DNA from: Callipepla californica brunnescens
Lineage: Eukaryota; Chordata; Aves; Galliformes; Odontophoridae
NCBI GenBank assembly: GCA_023055505.1
Contig: JALIRH010000026.1
Coordinates: 10,369,591 to 10,433,590 of the forward strand
Reading direction: 5' to 3'
Length of the DNA stretch: 64,000 bases
In this document: one piece after another, positions 52,288 to 64,000 of the stretch
Layout of the letters: the number at the start of each line of letters is the position of its first letter
Numbering within the stretch: the first letter of the stretch is position 1
Translations under genes and position numbers: made by a program
Notes under the pieces: generated by a model
The model's database searches: none
What the model saw: the letters and a program-made list of their open reading frames with translations, nothing else
Told to the model about the DNA's origin: nothing

Positions 52288-52425
52288 CATTTACTAAGGG
52301 AGGGAAAAGGATAAGAGTTATGACCACGTATATATGTATATGTAATCATGCTACATATACACGGACTACACATGTATATACATGAAGTCATAACTCTTGC
52401 CCTTTTTCTTCTCTCTCAGTAAATA
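52288..52425. repeat. Long imperfect inverted repeat inside LTR copy 2
   Basis: Left outer arm 52288-52324 pairs with right outer arm 52387-52425: about 30 of 37 positions match, the rest being transitions plus a 2-base gap. The 12 bases AAGAGTTATGAC are identical in inverted orientation. Pairing continues inwards with weaker TA-rich arms (52325-52344 and 52367-52386, 13 of 20), leaving a loop of about 22 bases. The left arm matches the normal LTR position, so the right arm is the likely inverted duplicate. Confidence 0.85.
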
Positions 52426-52433
52426 TAAATATG

Positions 52434-52451
52434 TTCATATACGTATATGAA
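52434..52451. repeat. 18-bp perfect AT-rich palindrome
   Basis: The half-arm TTCATATAC is followed by its exact reverse complement. It lies just beyond the hairpin in LTR copy 2, in TA-rich sequence prone to cruciform extrusion. Confidence 0.85.
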
Positions 52452-52810
52452 TGTATGTAATAAGTGATGCATAAGTAATTTCTCGTCACCCCTCAACCAA
52501 TGCCCAGCTATCTCTGTGAGCAGCAGAAGAGAATGAGATGAAATCCTGCTTTCTTCAAAACTCTCCTTTCGTATGATGTCATGTGGTGTGTGGTATCCTT
52601 TTGGCCAGTTTGAGTCAGCTGTCCTGATGCTGTTCCCTCCCAGCTCTTTGGGCCCTTCTCTGAAAATGGCCTTGGCTCAGAACAGTGCTGCTTAGCAGCA
52701 TCAATAAACATTGGTGTGTTATAAACACTGTTTTTCCCCTGGAACCAAAAACACTGTATCAAACCAGTCAATCTGAAGAGAACAGTTCCATCTGAGCTGA
52801 AACTAAGGCA

Positions 52811-55800
52811 GTTTGTATTCTATGAATCTTACTGGAAAAATCATGTTGTTGGGTTTTTTTGTTTTAATATGTTGGAGGGAATTAAATATTGCATAGCTAG
52901 TTCTAACCAGCCCTGCGTATTCCTTATTTCAAAAATGGTGGAGCTTAGTCTCAGTGGAGGATGTTGTCTGTCTGTGAGTTGTTCTAAGCAGGCTTTGGAA
53001 AAGGCTGAGGAGAATGACAAGCTTAAAACCTGAAAGAGTTTTGGTTTGGAGCCCTTTTGAACTCAACAGCAGCACCTTTATTTTTTGTCTTGTGTCTTAG
53101 CTGTTCAATTGCAAGAGAAATTAGTAGCATCTTTGTGAGTGCATAAATAATAAAAAGTAGAAGTTCTCAGTGTGCCAGGTGCATTTACTGATCTGAAAGA
53201 AAAGGAATAATCTTTGGATTTGTTTATATTTTTACTATTGTGATAATAGGGACATCTGCTGAACAAATGAACAGCAATGATGTTAAAGATCGTGAAGAAG
53301 CAGATGAAATCTGGACTACTTCTGTCATTGATGACATTTCTGCAGGCAATCAAGATCCAAAAAGCAGAAAGCTTGTTTTCTACCTCCTTTTTGCTGCCAA
53401 ATGTTTCTTTTGATAACTAGTGGCTATGTTACTCAGTATCCAAAATGGATAGCTACAGATCTGCCTTTATTAAGTGTTTGTTGCCCTAATGTCAAATTAT
53501 TTAGGCATTTCTTGTCCTTCAGTGTGATTTGAATCTGTCTCTAGTCTAATTCAATTAAACGTGTTCAGGCCTCTTGCCTCTAGCAGAGACTTGACACACA
53601 TGTTCAATATTAATTAAACTTGATTTTTTTTTTTTCTGATTAAAGTGTTAGCCTGGGTAGCTTAAATGGTTTGCTCTCACTTACAAGCCACGTAAGTGCG
53701 TAAATAAGGACTTGCAAATGATAGCAAGAAAAGTCCTTTATTTGGAAATTATAACAGTGCTGGAGTGAATGACAGCATGAAAATTTATAATTGAGATAAC
53801 TGCTATTACTGTCCTTTTATATTTGGGACATATCTAAAGACCTTGTAGCATTTCAGATTTGGTCTTGTGTGGCCCACAAAAAAGGGCTCTCTCTTTCAGG
53901 TGTGCTAAAGCTTGCTGCTCTTTGCACATCTGTGTGTTTACGTGTATGCACGTGCACTGCAGCACTCTCTGGTTTATGTCTGTAGTTGAAAGGCCCCAGT
54001 AAACTGTTGGCTTTGCAGTCTCTTCTTAGCTTGGATAGGCTTTCATTGATTGCATCAGTATCCCTTTAGCTAGGATTGATATTGTAGTCTTAATTCCAAA
54101 GTGGTGTTTGGTCTGTGGTGTTCAGCGAATGATTATGACCTTGTATTATAAGGTGAGAGATACTGCCAGACCATAGCATAGCTTTTCATGACTGACGCTG
54201 AGGAGCTTGTCTCTGCCTTTATGCAGAAGAGATTATTCCAATACCCTGTTGTCAGTCTTGCCAAGTAGGTTTATACACAAACTGTAAATTGTTCCAAACA
54301 TTGTTGCCAAGTCAGTCTTTTGTTCAGGAACATATGAGTTCATATCACTGTTTTTGGTATATAAGTAGATCTGTAGACTATTATTTATATATTTATCTTT
54401 GAGTGCTCTGCACACATGTTGCTGTTCTGTAGTGGTACTTGTAGGACAGGGTTGTAGCACCGGTGAGGGAATAGCCAGACTAAACCCTCAGATTTAACCC
54501 TCTCACTTCCTGATTCACAGACACACTCCTTGAAGCGTAGGCTGAAGTTTAAAAGATGCTTTTTATTAACGCCTAACCTTTATGAGGTTATGATTATAAC
54601 TTTCCATTATAGTATGAATATAACTTTTCCCTGCCTCTAGAAAAATGCAGCACTTAGTCATAGCAAAGTGCTAATGTTCAACTTCCTGTAAATTCTCTTT
54701 TCAGGATATTTAAGCAGAGCACCTTGTAAATTTATTAACTCTGGACAGCACTTTAGGTGTAATACAGAACTTAACACTTTTCAACATCCCATTCTATTGA
54801 GGGAGCATTAAGTCATGCTGTCAAGTTTCAGTAAGAAAGATGTTTTTAAGAAGTGGCTTACTCAAGGTATCAGAAATGGAATATGTCACCTTTGGGCAGG
54901 TGTAACTGTTGCCCAAACATCTCTGCAAAGAGTAATCTTCCTTAAGGGTCAACTCTCTGAAGACTGTTTTGTGAAATCAGAGCCAAATTTTCATTACTTC
55001 TTCTCAATGAATGTGCCAGGCACCTTGCTGCTTGACTTGTAGGATAAAAATCAAATGTTTCAGCGCTTCCAGCTGGATTTGTTCTCCATTACTATCATTT
55101 CACTCCAGATGTTATTGTCACCTATTAATTGTGGAAAGCTACAGTTGCATTTTGTGTCTGAAAGGCCAAAGCAGTTCGCCCTGTTGAATTAGGTGCCTTT
55201 CTTGCATTACTAGTTTTCATGCATGTATGCTCCTACAGTGGGCTTAGTTAGAAAACTATGCTCTTGATTTGTTTAACTTGATTGATTTATGTACCGATCT
55301 GAGTAGCTATGACTCTGCTTGCTATATATATATGGATGAACTGTAAGTAAAGCTTGCAGGGAAATCTACAAGCAACAACAGTAGTGGACTGTAAGAAACT
55401 GATGTGTAGTTTTGATGTGCAGCTCATCTGACCTTTAACTCATATTTCCACCATAGTATATGTAAAATATCCTGTGTTGAAGGACAGTTAGCTTTGTATT
55501 GTATTATGAAGAATATCCATTACTTTATTTCTTCAACATTGATTGAAATCTCAGGATGCTTGTTTTCTGTTCAGCACTTGTACAATTAAAAGTCCCATTG
55601 CTTCAGGGGAAGATTTGCCTCAGTCAAAGCTGATAAGGCTCTCTGAAATGTCTTTAAGTAAAAAGCTCTTTGTGTTTTAGTTGACTCTGAATGTGTATTT
55701 GCCTGTCTGGCAATTTGAAGCGATAGATCAACTCCGTGCTTCACAAGAGATGAATTTTTATTTCCTTTTTTTCCTACTAGTCTTTTTAATTTTTACAGGG

Positions 55801-58335
55801 AAAGAACAACCTATATAAAATAATGTGAGCATTAATTAGGTTTTTGGAATCCCTGTTATGTCATGAGAAAGACCTTGATAATTGAAGTGGGCACAGGTTC
55901 CACCTGTGAAAAGGCAATAATAGAGTGGATTAAATTCTTCAAGTTCAACGTGGGGTTACAGTTGGCTGACAAAGTTACAGCATTGGATGCTTTCCAAGCT
56001 ACTGAAGGTACAGCTGGTCACAGAGAAGCAGCTGAGAGCATCCATTCTCCTGCACAGCTTTCTGTGAGCTCTGTTACTGTGGGCCATGCACTAAGCTTTA
56101 CGTTTTCATTAAACAACAACAACAAAAAAGACAATTGAGGTAACTGGAAACATATTGAAACAAGCCGCTATAATATTGTCATAAACTGTCATCCATTATT
56201 GTTTAATCTTATTCTGAGCCTGAATTATTACACACTTCTTTGATTGTTCTCTTAATGTTTGAAAAAGAGATCTGTAATCAGAAAAATCCAACTCCTGATT
56301 GTTTTGGTGTCTGCTGAAGTCTGTTTTATTGTGATTATGTGGTGCACTCGCATCTCAACCTGAAGTAATGTCCAGTGGATCAATGACACACTGCTATATT
56401 TCATGAGTATAGTCTCATAGAGTGCTTAAAACTGGAGATATGTTGGATACAGATTGTACTTTCTTTGAAGATTTGATTTGCAGTACTTTTGTTTTCAGGC
56501 AAGTATGTTGTTGAAATAATTGAGCCTAAGCAGCAGAACGTAGCCAGGGATAGTAAAAATGTTTTACTGCTGTCTGTCAGGTTGAGTATGTGTCTCCTTA
56601 GGAACCAGCACCAGTATCACAGCAAAAGTGCACAGGCAGCTGTAAGATGTAAACCAAAGTAAGTTATTTCCTTTTATTACTTCTTGGTCTTTTGCTGCTG
56701 TGTCCCCACTGGGCTAAACTGGACAAGCTATTTTTGAAGCAAGTGAGTTTAGTTTGTCTTTTTGTCTTCTTGTACACGAATCACAAATCAACAGAGAAGA
56801 TGCTTTTATAGGTTAGTCAGAAGCTGTGGCACTTTGAGTCTGGGAGTAGAGCAGTCCTGGCACTCTGTTTATGTATCTGCTTTTTAATTTTTTTATTTTT
56901 GTAAGCAATAATTTATACTGCTTTTGTGCTGTTACACAATAGAGACTTAGTGAGCCTTTTAAAGCTGCCTATTATTTTTTTTAATTAGAACTAACTTCTG
57001 CAGCTGTCACTAAGCTCCTCGTCAGATGATATATTTATTATATTAGAAATGAGAGGAGGCACGTGAGTAAGATTGAAAGCAATATGCTGTGCTCAGGGTA
57101 GGGTTTTATGTTTAAATGGGTGATCAGCATGTGTGGGTTAGACCAAGATGATTGCAGTACCAGTGCCTGACTAGTTATGTGCTGCTGTTAATCCCATGGT
57201 ATTGTATTTCATTGTCTACCAGTGCACCACTGTCACAACTGAAATAAAAACCCTCTGAATTCAATGAACACTTTAATCTGTCATCATAATCATGCAGGTC
57301 TTGTCAATCATGGCTTAAAAGTCAAGCACGCAGATCAAATCTATAGTAAGAGGAGACACCTGGACTCCACAGTGTAAGTGGAGATAGTTTAGGATATTTA
57401 ATATTTGGTTCATTTATGTTACAGTGTTTTAACAGAATATGTTGTTGGTGTTTTTTTTTTTCTCCACTTAAAAATTAGAAAGACTGTTCATCAGTGACTT
57501 TGCAAGAAAAATCTTCTAGAATAAAATTGGCATGGCAAATTCTGTGGTGGTGATTTTCCTAGTCTGTGACAATACTCCAAATGTTAGGCTTGCTCTTGTG
57601 CTGACAGGAAGAGACAGAAAATATGGAGAAGTTCAGAAGCTTGTAAATCTTTTAAGCTAGGTTACCTCAGGTTTACCGTGAGACTAAAGTTTAAAGTGAT
57701 TGTAGTCTCTTCAGCACATATTTGGCTTGGCTATGATTTGTGAGCAAATATTTTTCGTAAGCCAGTTACACTTGCACTGCATTTGAAATGAATTTTATAA
57801 GATACGTCTTGCACTATGGTAGTGTAGTAACTTCAATATCAAATGTGTAGTGCATAAAATGATAACATTCATGTCTTTTCAGTAGAGACAGTGTTGCTAG
57901 AATGTTGCTAAATTTAAAAAAGAATAAGGTGTTGAACTTATTTAAGAACGAAATACCCTTTCCAGAGATTACTATTCTAGAGGTACTTTTTCAGAACCAT
58001 GGAAAAATTGCAATAGGAATATCATACTTTGGTTTCAGAGTGCTGTGTGACATTTCAAGTGGCAACTTTTTCAAACTCAGTTTTAATAGAGATTTACAAA
58101 AATGCTGGTATTAGTCTAAGTTGGTGCTTGAGAATACATCAAAACTCCCAACCAATAATGAGCATTTGGAGTACCATACCATTGCTGATCCTTAGGTACT
58201 TTTATTTTCAGTGCTTCCAGTGATAATAACATGGCTGATTGCTCTAAGAGTTGGAAGTAGATGATATGCCTTTGTTAGCATTGCCGCTCCCTTGCCATTA
58301 TGAGACCCAAATTTCTGTGGCTTATAGGGTTTTTT

Positions 58336-58369
<34 letters not shown>

Positions 58370-61300
58370 TAAATAGTTAACTGTAGTCTGTTGGTGTTTC
58401 TTTCAGTTTATCTGTTTATGAGTGAAAATTTGAATTTGGGCTTCATCTCTTTTGTTTTCTTTTTTTGTTAACAAAATCTCATGTAGCATCAGTTTTGTTT
58501 GAAAGGATGAGATGTGTTGGCTATTCTTTTTATCTTTTCATTTACATCTGAAATTGCCATGGGGTGAAAGAAGACATTCAGAGTTCAAAACATGGAGAAA
58601 ACACTTGAAAAAAACATAATCTTCCTATCCTCAATACAGCTTGTGTTTGCATTGAGGTGAGCCACTCAAACTGCTTCAAAGCAAACCCAGCATCCTGTGG
58701 TATGTCACCCACAAGTAGGGAGAGAGTGTCTAATCAGCACTTGGGAGCTTGAGCAGGGCTTTTTATTTTTTTGAGCTTTGACACACCCATTTCATTGAGT
58801 TGCCATTGCACTGAGCCTGACAGCTGGGTGTGATGTGAAACCAACAAGAAAAAAAGAATAACATTAAAAATGAAAATGTGAAATTGAAATCCAAAGGGAA
58901 AAGAACCTGAAGGGCTTGGTGGACAGCTACAGAGGAAGGAATACGTGGGTACTAGAGTTGAAAAGAAATAAGAAAGCCCAATTTGATTCTAACATGCTGT
59001 TGGGACTTCAGATTTGGTGTGGTCTGAACCTGTGCTCATCCTGCTTCGGCATGGTGGAGGAGCCCTCTTTTCCTCAGGGAGCAGAGCTGAGCACCCTTAG
59101 TCATTTGAGGCAACTTTGGAGTGGTGGGGTCTACTTAGGTCAGAGCAATGATCAGTGTTTCCATTGTACATGCAAGCCCTTGTGCTTAAGTGAAAAATCG
59201 CTATAGCTGAGTGTAATTTGCCACAAGGAAAACGAGAACCACAGGCAGGATGTGAGCTTGTCAAATGTTTACTGCATGGCATGGTAACTGCTACTTACTG
59301 AAATCAAGAGGTCCTTATTTCTTAACATCACTGCTAGAAGTGCTGCCATTCTGCTGTGTCCTGTCCTATAGCCTATGACACTGTGTAGGTACTAGATAAT
59401 GCTGACTCCTTGGGAACCACAAAACATCCTCTGTTTAAGATAAGCGTGTCCAAATCACTGTGTTTGAGAAACACTGTTGCACTTTATATAGTTATTGTTC
59501 TTGAATTTTCCTAAGATAGAACTTCTGAGATATAAAGAGTGGATGGAGGACTAGCTTTTAACAGCTCTTAATTTTGAACCTCTTGCTTTCATACGGCTAC
59601 AGTTGTACTCTGTAGCTAAGCAACCACATAGGATAATTGTATATTCTCAGTTCTGATCTCAAAGGGGATTTGAATTCTGTTGAGGGAAAAAAATTTCTAG
59701 TACCTTATTTCATCTGTGTGAATATTTGAAAAAGTTAAATGAAGTTTAGCTATTTTATTCTCTATACAACAACTGCTTTTTTTGCATCATAGGGCAAACT
59801 ATTGATATGGCATGATAATAATACAATGGAATGACAAGCTGAAATGATGAGAAGACTTTCATGCCTTGCTAGTGTAGAATAGCTATCCCTACATACTTCA
59901 GCTGTCCCTCAGCAGTATTTGTAAGCCAGGTGATAGCAGCTATTTCTGTGTTTGTAAAGATGACCATGTGTGCATGAAGTGTTGTATGTTCATTAAAATA
60001 GTTTAATGGTGTCACCAATACACTTTAGTCTGCAAGAATCAGCAAACTGTTCCAGTTCCAGGCTACTTTGAATAATTCCCAGCTGCCTTAATGAGATAGA
60101 TCAGAATTCCAGCTTGTAGTTGGACACAAAATCCATAATATCACATGGATTGTTTGGTTGGTTACCTTATAAATGTGTTGATCTTTGTCAGTTTATGTAC
60201 CATTAGCTAAATATATTCTGCCACAGCACTTTAGGATGTTTTAGGAACCTGTGAAAGATGCGGAGTTCAACATCCAATTTCCTCAGCATTGTTGAACCTT
60301 ACTAGAGTTAGATGGTGTTAGCAGCAGTGACTCTTACTTCAGTCTTCATCCTACAGAATGAAAAAAATAAAAAATAAGAAATGTTGGTGTGATTAAACTT
60401 TGGGACTGTAACGCACACGTAGGAATCTTATAATTCAGAAAACACTTGTGGTGTTTTTAGGAATAGTTCTAACTCATGGATTAGATGGAAAGCTGGAAAG
60501 AGTGTCCAGTGGTTACCCATAGCCAAGAACTGAATGTTATGTATGCTTTGCTTGTCAAGACTTATCTTCTACGTTATAACTGAAGACATTAAGTCCTGCT
60601 TACGAAATGTTTTGCCTTTGCCTGTATGTTATTAGGCAATAAGAGGAAGTAGAGTTAGACTTCAATTCTGAAAGTCAGCAGTTAGAGAAATTATAAAAGT
60701 AAATTTTATGTGTAATCAGTTCTTGGAAAGTAGAGCTGCTTTTGGGATAGTGCTTGAGAACACAGGGCCATAGAGGTGCCTCTTGCTGGGCTTTTCAGGA
60801 AAGGCACCAGTCTATTTATCTCCTGCTGATGATTTCTGCTGTAAAGCAGCTACTAGACTTGTGCTTCTCCTGTGGGAGCTGGGCTTGAGCACCAGCTCAA
60901 GGCATGTTTTAGCCTCATGCTTAATGACAGTACAGAATCAGAGAAAAATCAGGAAAAGGTAATAAAGATTTATGTTATGGAGAAAATTCAGGTGAAGGAA
61001 CTGAACGAGTAGCGTATGTTGACCTAACAAAGAGTGAGAGAATATAATAAAAAAAAAAAAATAAAGTTGTTAAATAGCGAAAGGAGTTAAAGCTGGATAG
61101 GGAATGTAAGATTCTCAGGCTCATAGTGTTGAATGAGACACATGTGGTTTTACAAGAAAGTAAACTTAATTAAAAAGAAATAAATGCTTCTTGAAATAGG
61201 CTATACAAGGTGAAACTTAGTGTCACATGTCATTTCTTAGGCCAAAAATTTTATAAGGTGAAGGATTAGGCAGTGTTATGGCTCTAAAATTAATTTGGAA

Positions 61301-63742
61301 TTACAGAACTGAATGATGACAGTTCTTGGAATGAATGTTACTTTCCATGCTTCAAGCATGTTTAACTACAAGAGAAGAAAGAGTGTAAATAGGTATGTGT
61401 AGTTTTAGCTGTCTAACAAGTAGCGGCCATGGGATCCTTTCAGATCCCTCAGTAGTATCTGATACTAGCGAAATTATGTTAGGGTAGACACCTCTAGTCA
61501 GATAGCATTTAGTATGAACAGAAGTGGTAAAAGGAATCTGACCCAGGGAGTTCAGATTTCTCTACTTTGGATCAGATAGACTGATTTTGGCATTTTCTCA
61601 GCCAAGTTGCATAATAGCCTCTGACACCTATCCAAGCCCTGCGCTGCACTGATGTTTCATGGTGAGCCAAGAAGAAGATGTACTGTGTGTGAAACAGTGA
61701 GTGTTATTTATCCAGCTGAGGCCCAAGGGGAGGAGATAATTTTATGAGGTAGGAAACTCAGGCAGGCTGAACCAGACAGCCTGCAGTACAAAACAGGAGA
61801 CGGATATGCCAGGTGGGATAGCTATGCAGACTGGCAGGAAAGAAGAGTCCAAGTGTTACATGAACTGAAAAAGATGAGAAAAAAGGGAAGAGCATGAAGG
61901 CCAATGAAGTAGGCTGGAACAGATCCATGCAGCACTTGTAAGAACATGCTCATGAGATAGAAATCTTCTCCATTCTTCCCTACTTGGTCTGGAATTGATG
62001 GCAGCTCTGACAGAAAGAACTGCAAAAGTGTCTGTCGAATCTCATATTGCCCAGGCATCCATCCCAGGAGAGCTCAGCCTGTTGGGATGTGCCAATCCTG
62101 ATTGCTGTCCCCAATGCCCATACCCGGAGGAAGAGGCTAGCAAAATGGGTCTGATAATCATGCAGCGTTAACTGGAGTCATTTTTTTGCTTGTGCCATGC
62201 GTGCTTCACAGGAGTAGGTGTTAGGCTCAGCAGTTGGTTTGCTGGCCTGCACCATCTCAGTGTCCCTGCTGCTGTAAGACACAAAGAGCTTAGTTTGCTG
62301 GGAAGCTGTTTGCTTAAGGTGAGCAGAGCAGCACTGCCAGGCATTTCTACATTCAACTGGGAGAAGCACAAAATGGGACTAATGAAGGGAGGTGAATTGT
62401 ACTTCAGAAGTGTAGAGGAGAGAGTTGAGTCCACTGGCAATTAACGGTGATAGAAATTGAAGTGCAATCAGAAGCTGTTATTTTGTCCGTATTACAGTTG
62501 TACCACAAAGAAGAGTTTGACTTTGTTGGTTTGGTTTAGCTGACTTCTAAGAATTTAACCACATTAAAATTGGTTGTCTTATGCCTAATCATACTGAAGT
62601 ACTTCCATTAACAGGCTCAGGATTTATTCTGAAAATGTAATTGGGCTAATGTTATGGGTTTTGTTTGTACTTGACGTGACAAGGATATTCTTATTTGCAG
62701 TAGAATAAGTGTGAAATAGGTGTCCTTTGAAATGACAGGAGAAAGTTCTTTTCACGTACACATAAAATACTCGCTACTTTAAACAGTAGCCATATATGAG
62801 TCAGGGATTGTGTGAGTGATGTCCTGAGCATCAATAAAACAGTTAACAGGATGGAGCACAGGCTTTGGTGCAGGAGCTCTTATTTGTAGTAAGAGTGAAT
62901 ACCTATAACATGAGATGGACGAATTCTTTTCCTTTGATAATGCCACTGTACTACTTTCCATAATGAGGGCTAGCTTGACCTCTAGATCAGCTTGTTATCT
63001 TTTTGGCATGCTGATAGAGGAAATGTAGGTCTCATCTCCTGAATTTTTTTTTTCTTTTCAGTCTGCCTGTTGCTTTGGTTATGCTGAGTTTATTTTGTGT
63101 AAACAGATCAATAATTGAAAGAATATAGGCAGTGCCAGTCCAACAGTGTGCTGGCACCACCCGTAGTTCCATGCTGTCCATCTCCTGATAACAAAATTCT
63201 TAGCTGGTGTGAAGCAGTGTAACATAGTGGTTATCACTGGTTTATACTCAGATTTTTGAGCTCAGTTTTTTCATTATCTCAGAAATGTGCGCTATTACAG
63301 TCTGAAATCTTTCTAACTAAAACTGTATCTCAAAGAAGGATAATATTATTCTTGTTTAGGCTTCTAGTAGGTCAGCTGTTCCGTTTTGAACAAGGACAAT
63401 CTGCATGCTGCGATGTTCATTTTACAGACTATATGGAGAACTGAAGCAAATCCCTGCCTTTGCTGTCCAGTGTGCCAGCAACATACAGTGTCTTCACATC
63501 TTTTTCTTCAGTACATTAATGGTGTAATTTATCATATGATACATCCCCAAGCAGTTAAAATGAACTAATATATTTTAAGAGTACGCTTTCAATCTGTTTT
63601 ATCCAATTTGAAAAATATACATAATCTAAATTTGAGATTTATGGTGTTCATAGCTATTGAATTAGACTAGATTGTCTTGTCTGTTAATGACACTTCGTGA
63701 TGTTCTAACTGCTTGATGCAGCACTGTAGCCAGGTGAAGGAT
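52811..63742. other. Repeat-poor non-coding DNA
   Basis: No gene or dispersed repeat recognised over almost 11 kb. Contains a long poly(T) tract (58330-58368) and an A run near 61050. The frame at 55863-56138 (91 codons) ends in an ATTAAA followed by a CAACAACAAC/A-rich stretch, but the A-rich stretch starts immediately after the signal, so it is not a normal mRNA end. 61640-62440 is somewhat GC-richer, with overlapping short frames and no known domain. Confidence 0.6.
58330..58368. repeat. Poly(T) tract, 38 of 39 bases
   Basis: Six T, one G, then 32 T. It is the longest homopolymer in the window. Read on the minus strand as a poly(A) tail there is no AATAAA in the expected place. Confidence 0.95.
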
Positions 63743-64000
63743 TTATCTGGTTTCAGTTGCAATACAGATTAGTTGTTTTCAGGGTCTGATATGATGCTGT
63801 GTTTTGGCTTTGGGAGAATAACAGTGTTGGTAACACATTGATGTTTTAGTTGTTGATAAGAGGTGCTGTACAGAGCCAAGAATGTTTCAGCTTCTCATGT
63901 TGTTCTGCCAGTGAGAGATGCTGAGTGAGCACAGAGAGCTGGGAGGGGATACAACCAGAACAGCTAACCTCAACTGGCCAAAGGGATGTTCTGTACCAAG
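63743..64000 (+). mobile_element. Avian ERV LTR, copy 3, partial at window edge
   Basis: Opposite orientation to copies 1 and 2. It starts near TTATCTGGTTTCAGTTGC, then GTCTGATATGATGCTGTG, TTTTGGC, AACAGTGTTGGTAACACATTG, ATGTTTTAGTTGTTG, AGCTGGGAGGGG, ACAGCTAACCTCAACTGGCC and AAAGGGATGTTC. Each block is the reverse complement of a block in copies 1 and 2 and appears in the reverse order. About 258 bp of the 5' half of the LTR are inside the window. The rest, and any attached provirus, lies beyond the right edge, so solo or proviral status cannot be judged. Confidence 0.85.

Larger units (their letters stand above)
52164..52810 (-). mobile_element. Avian ERV solo LTR, copy 2, with hairpin insert
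   Basis: Same family as the copy at 17755. The plus strand begins TGTTGTGATTCAACCCAGC and GGTGGCTGAGCACCACACAG. It then has CCCACTGGGAATGGTGGGAG, GTTGAGATTAAA, ATGATGTCATGTGGTGTG, TCCTTTTGGCCAGTTTGAG, CAGCTGTCCTG, CCCTCCCAGCTC, GTTATAAACACTGTTTT and CTGAAACTAAGGCA at the right end. The ends are TG...CA. Flanking bases GTTTA (52159-52163) and GTTTG (52811-52815) could be a 5-bp target-site duplication with one change, which would fit an ERVL-type integrase. At about 647 bp it is roughly 100 bp longer than copy 1, explained by an inverted duplication at 52288-52425. No viral genes adjoin. The minus-strand frames at 51962-52391 and 52508-52771 are shadows of the LTR. Confidence 0.85.

Noticed and set aside
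51962..52771. Minus-strand open frames of 72-121 codons
   Set aside because: They overlap the non-coding LTR copy 2 and its simple-sequence runs.
17755..52810. LTR copies 1 and 2 as the two ends of one provirus
   Set aside because: They are 34 kb apart, no retroviral genes lie between, and copy 2 has its own possible target duplication.
53645..53700. A-box-like GGTAGCTTAAATGG
   Set aside because: No matching B box or acceptor stem downstream.
56095..56130. ATTAAA followed by A-rich sequence as an mRNA end
   Set aside because: The A-rich stretch begins directly after the signal, without the usual 10-30 base gap, and is a CAA repeat rather than pure A.

Overview
The window looks like a stretch of bird nuclear genome, AT-rich and almost entirely non-coding. 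The main evidence is the repeats. There are five fragments of CR1, the dominant avian LINE, recognised by the antisense form of the CR1 3' end and by a readable piece of CR1 reverse transcriptase. There are also three copies of one avian endogenous-retrovirus LTR family. No mammalian-type SINE or L1 is visible. The species cannot be fixed by eye. Some CR1 stretches resemble galliform-type CR1 as I remember it, but that is not decisive.

Layout. 1-17.7 kb: unique-looking AT-rich DNA with four puzzling islands: an exon-like segment at 3511-3610 (+), a coding-like block at 6092-6599 (-), a GC-richer block ending in a splice-donor match at 9371-9566 (+), and a coding-like block at 14891-15497 (+). 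17755-18303: LTR copy 1 (-). 20.7-24.5 kb: a CR1 reverse-transcriptase fragment, then a separate CR1 3' end (both -). 24.5-33.9 kb: repeat-poor DNA. 33.9-41.7 kb: three short CR1 tails (all -). 41.7-52.2 kb: repeat-poor DNA. 52164-52810: LTR copy 2 (-), which carries a long imperfect hairpin. 52.8-63.7 kb: repeat-poor DNA with a long poly(T) tract. 63743-64000: LTR copy 3 (+), cut by the window edge.

No intact protein-coding gene, tRNA, rRNA or CRISPR array was recognised. The longest open frame (4640-5116, 158 codons, no ATG start) is about what chance gives in this much AT-rich DNA. All five CR1 fragments are on the minus strand, and the plus strand looks T-rich. Both fit, but do not prove, that the window lies inside a long intron of a plus-strand gene. 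Prokaryotic-style operons do not apply here.

No convincing new biological system was found. The observations most worth checking are the hairpin inside LTR copy 2 and the coding-like blocks at 6.1-6.6 kb and 14.9-15.5 kb.
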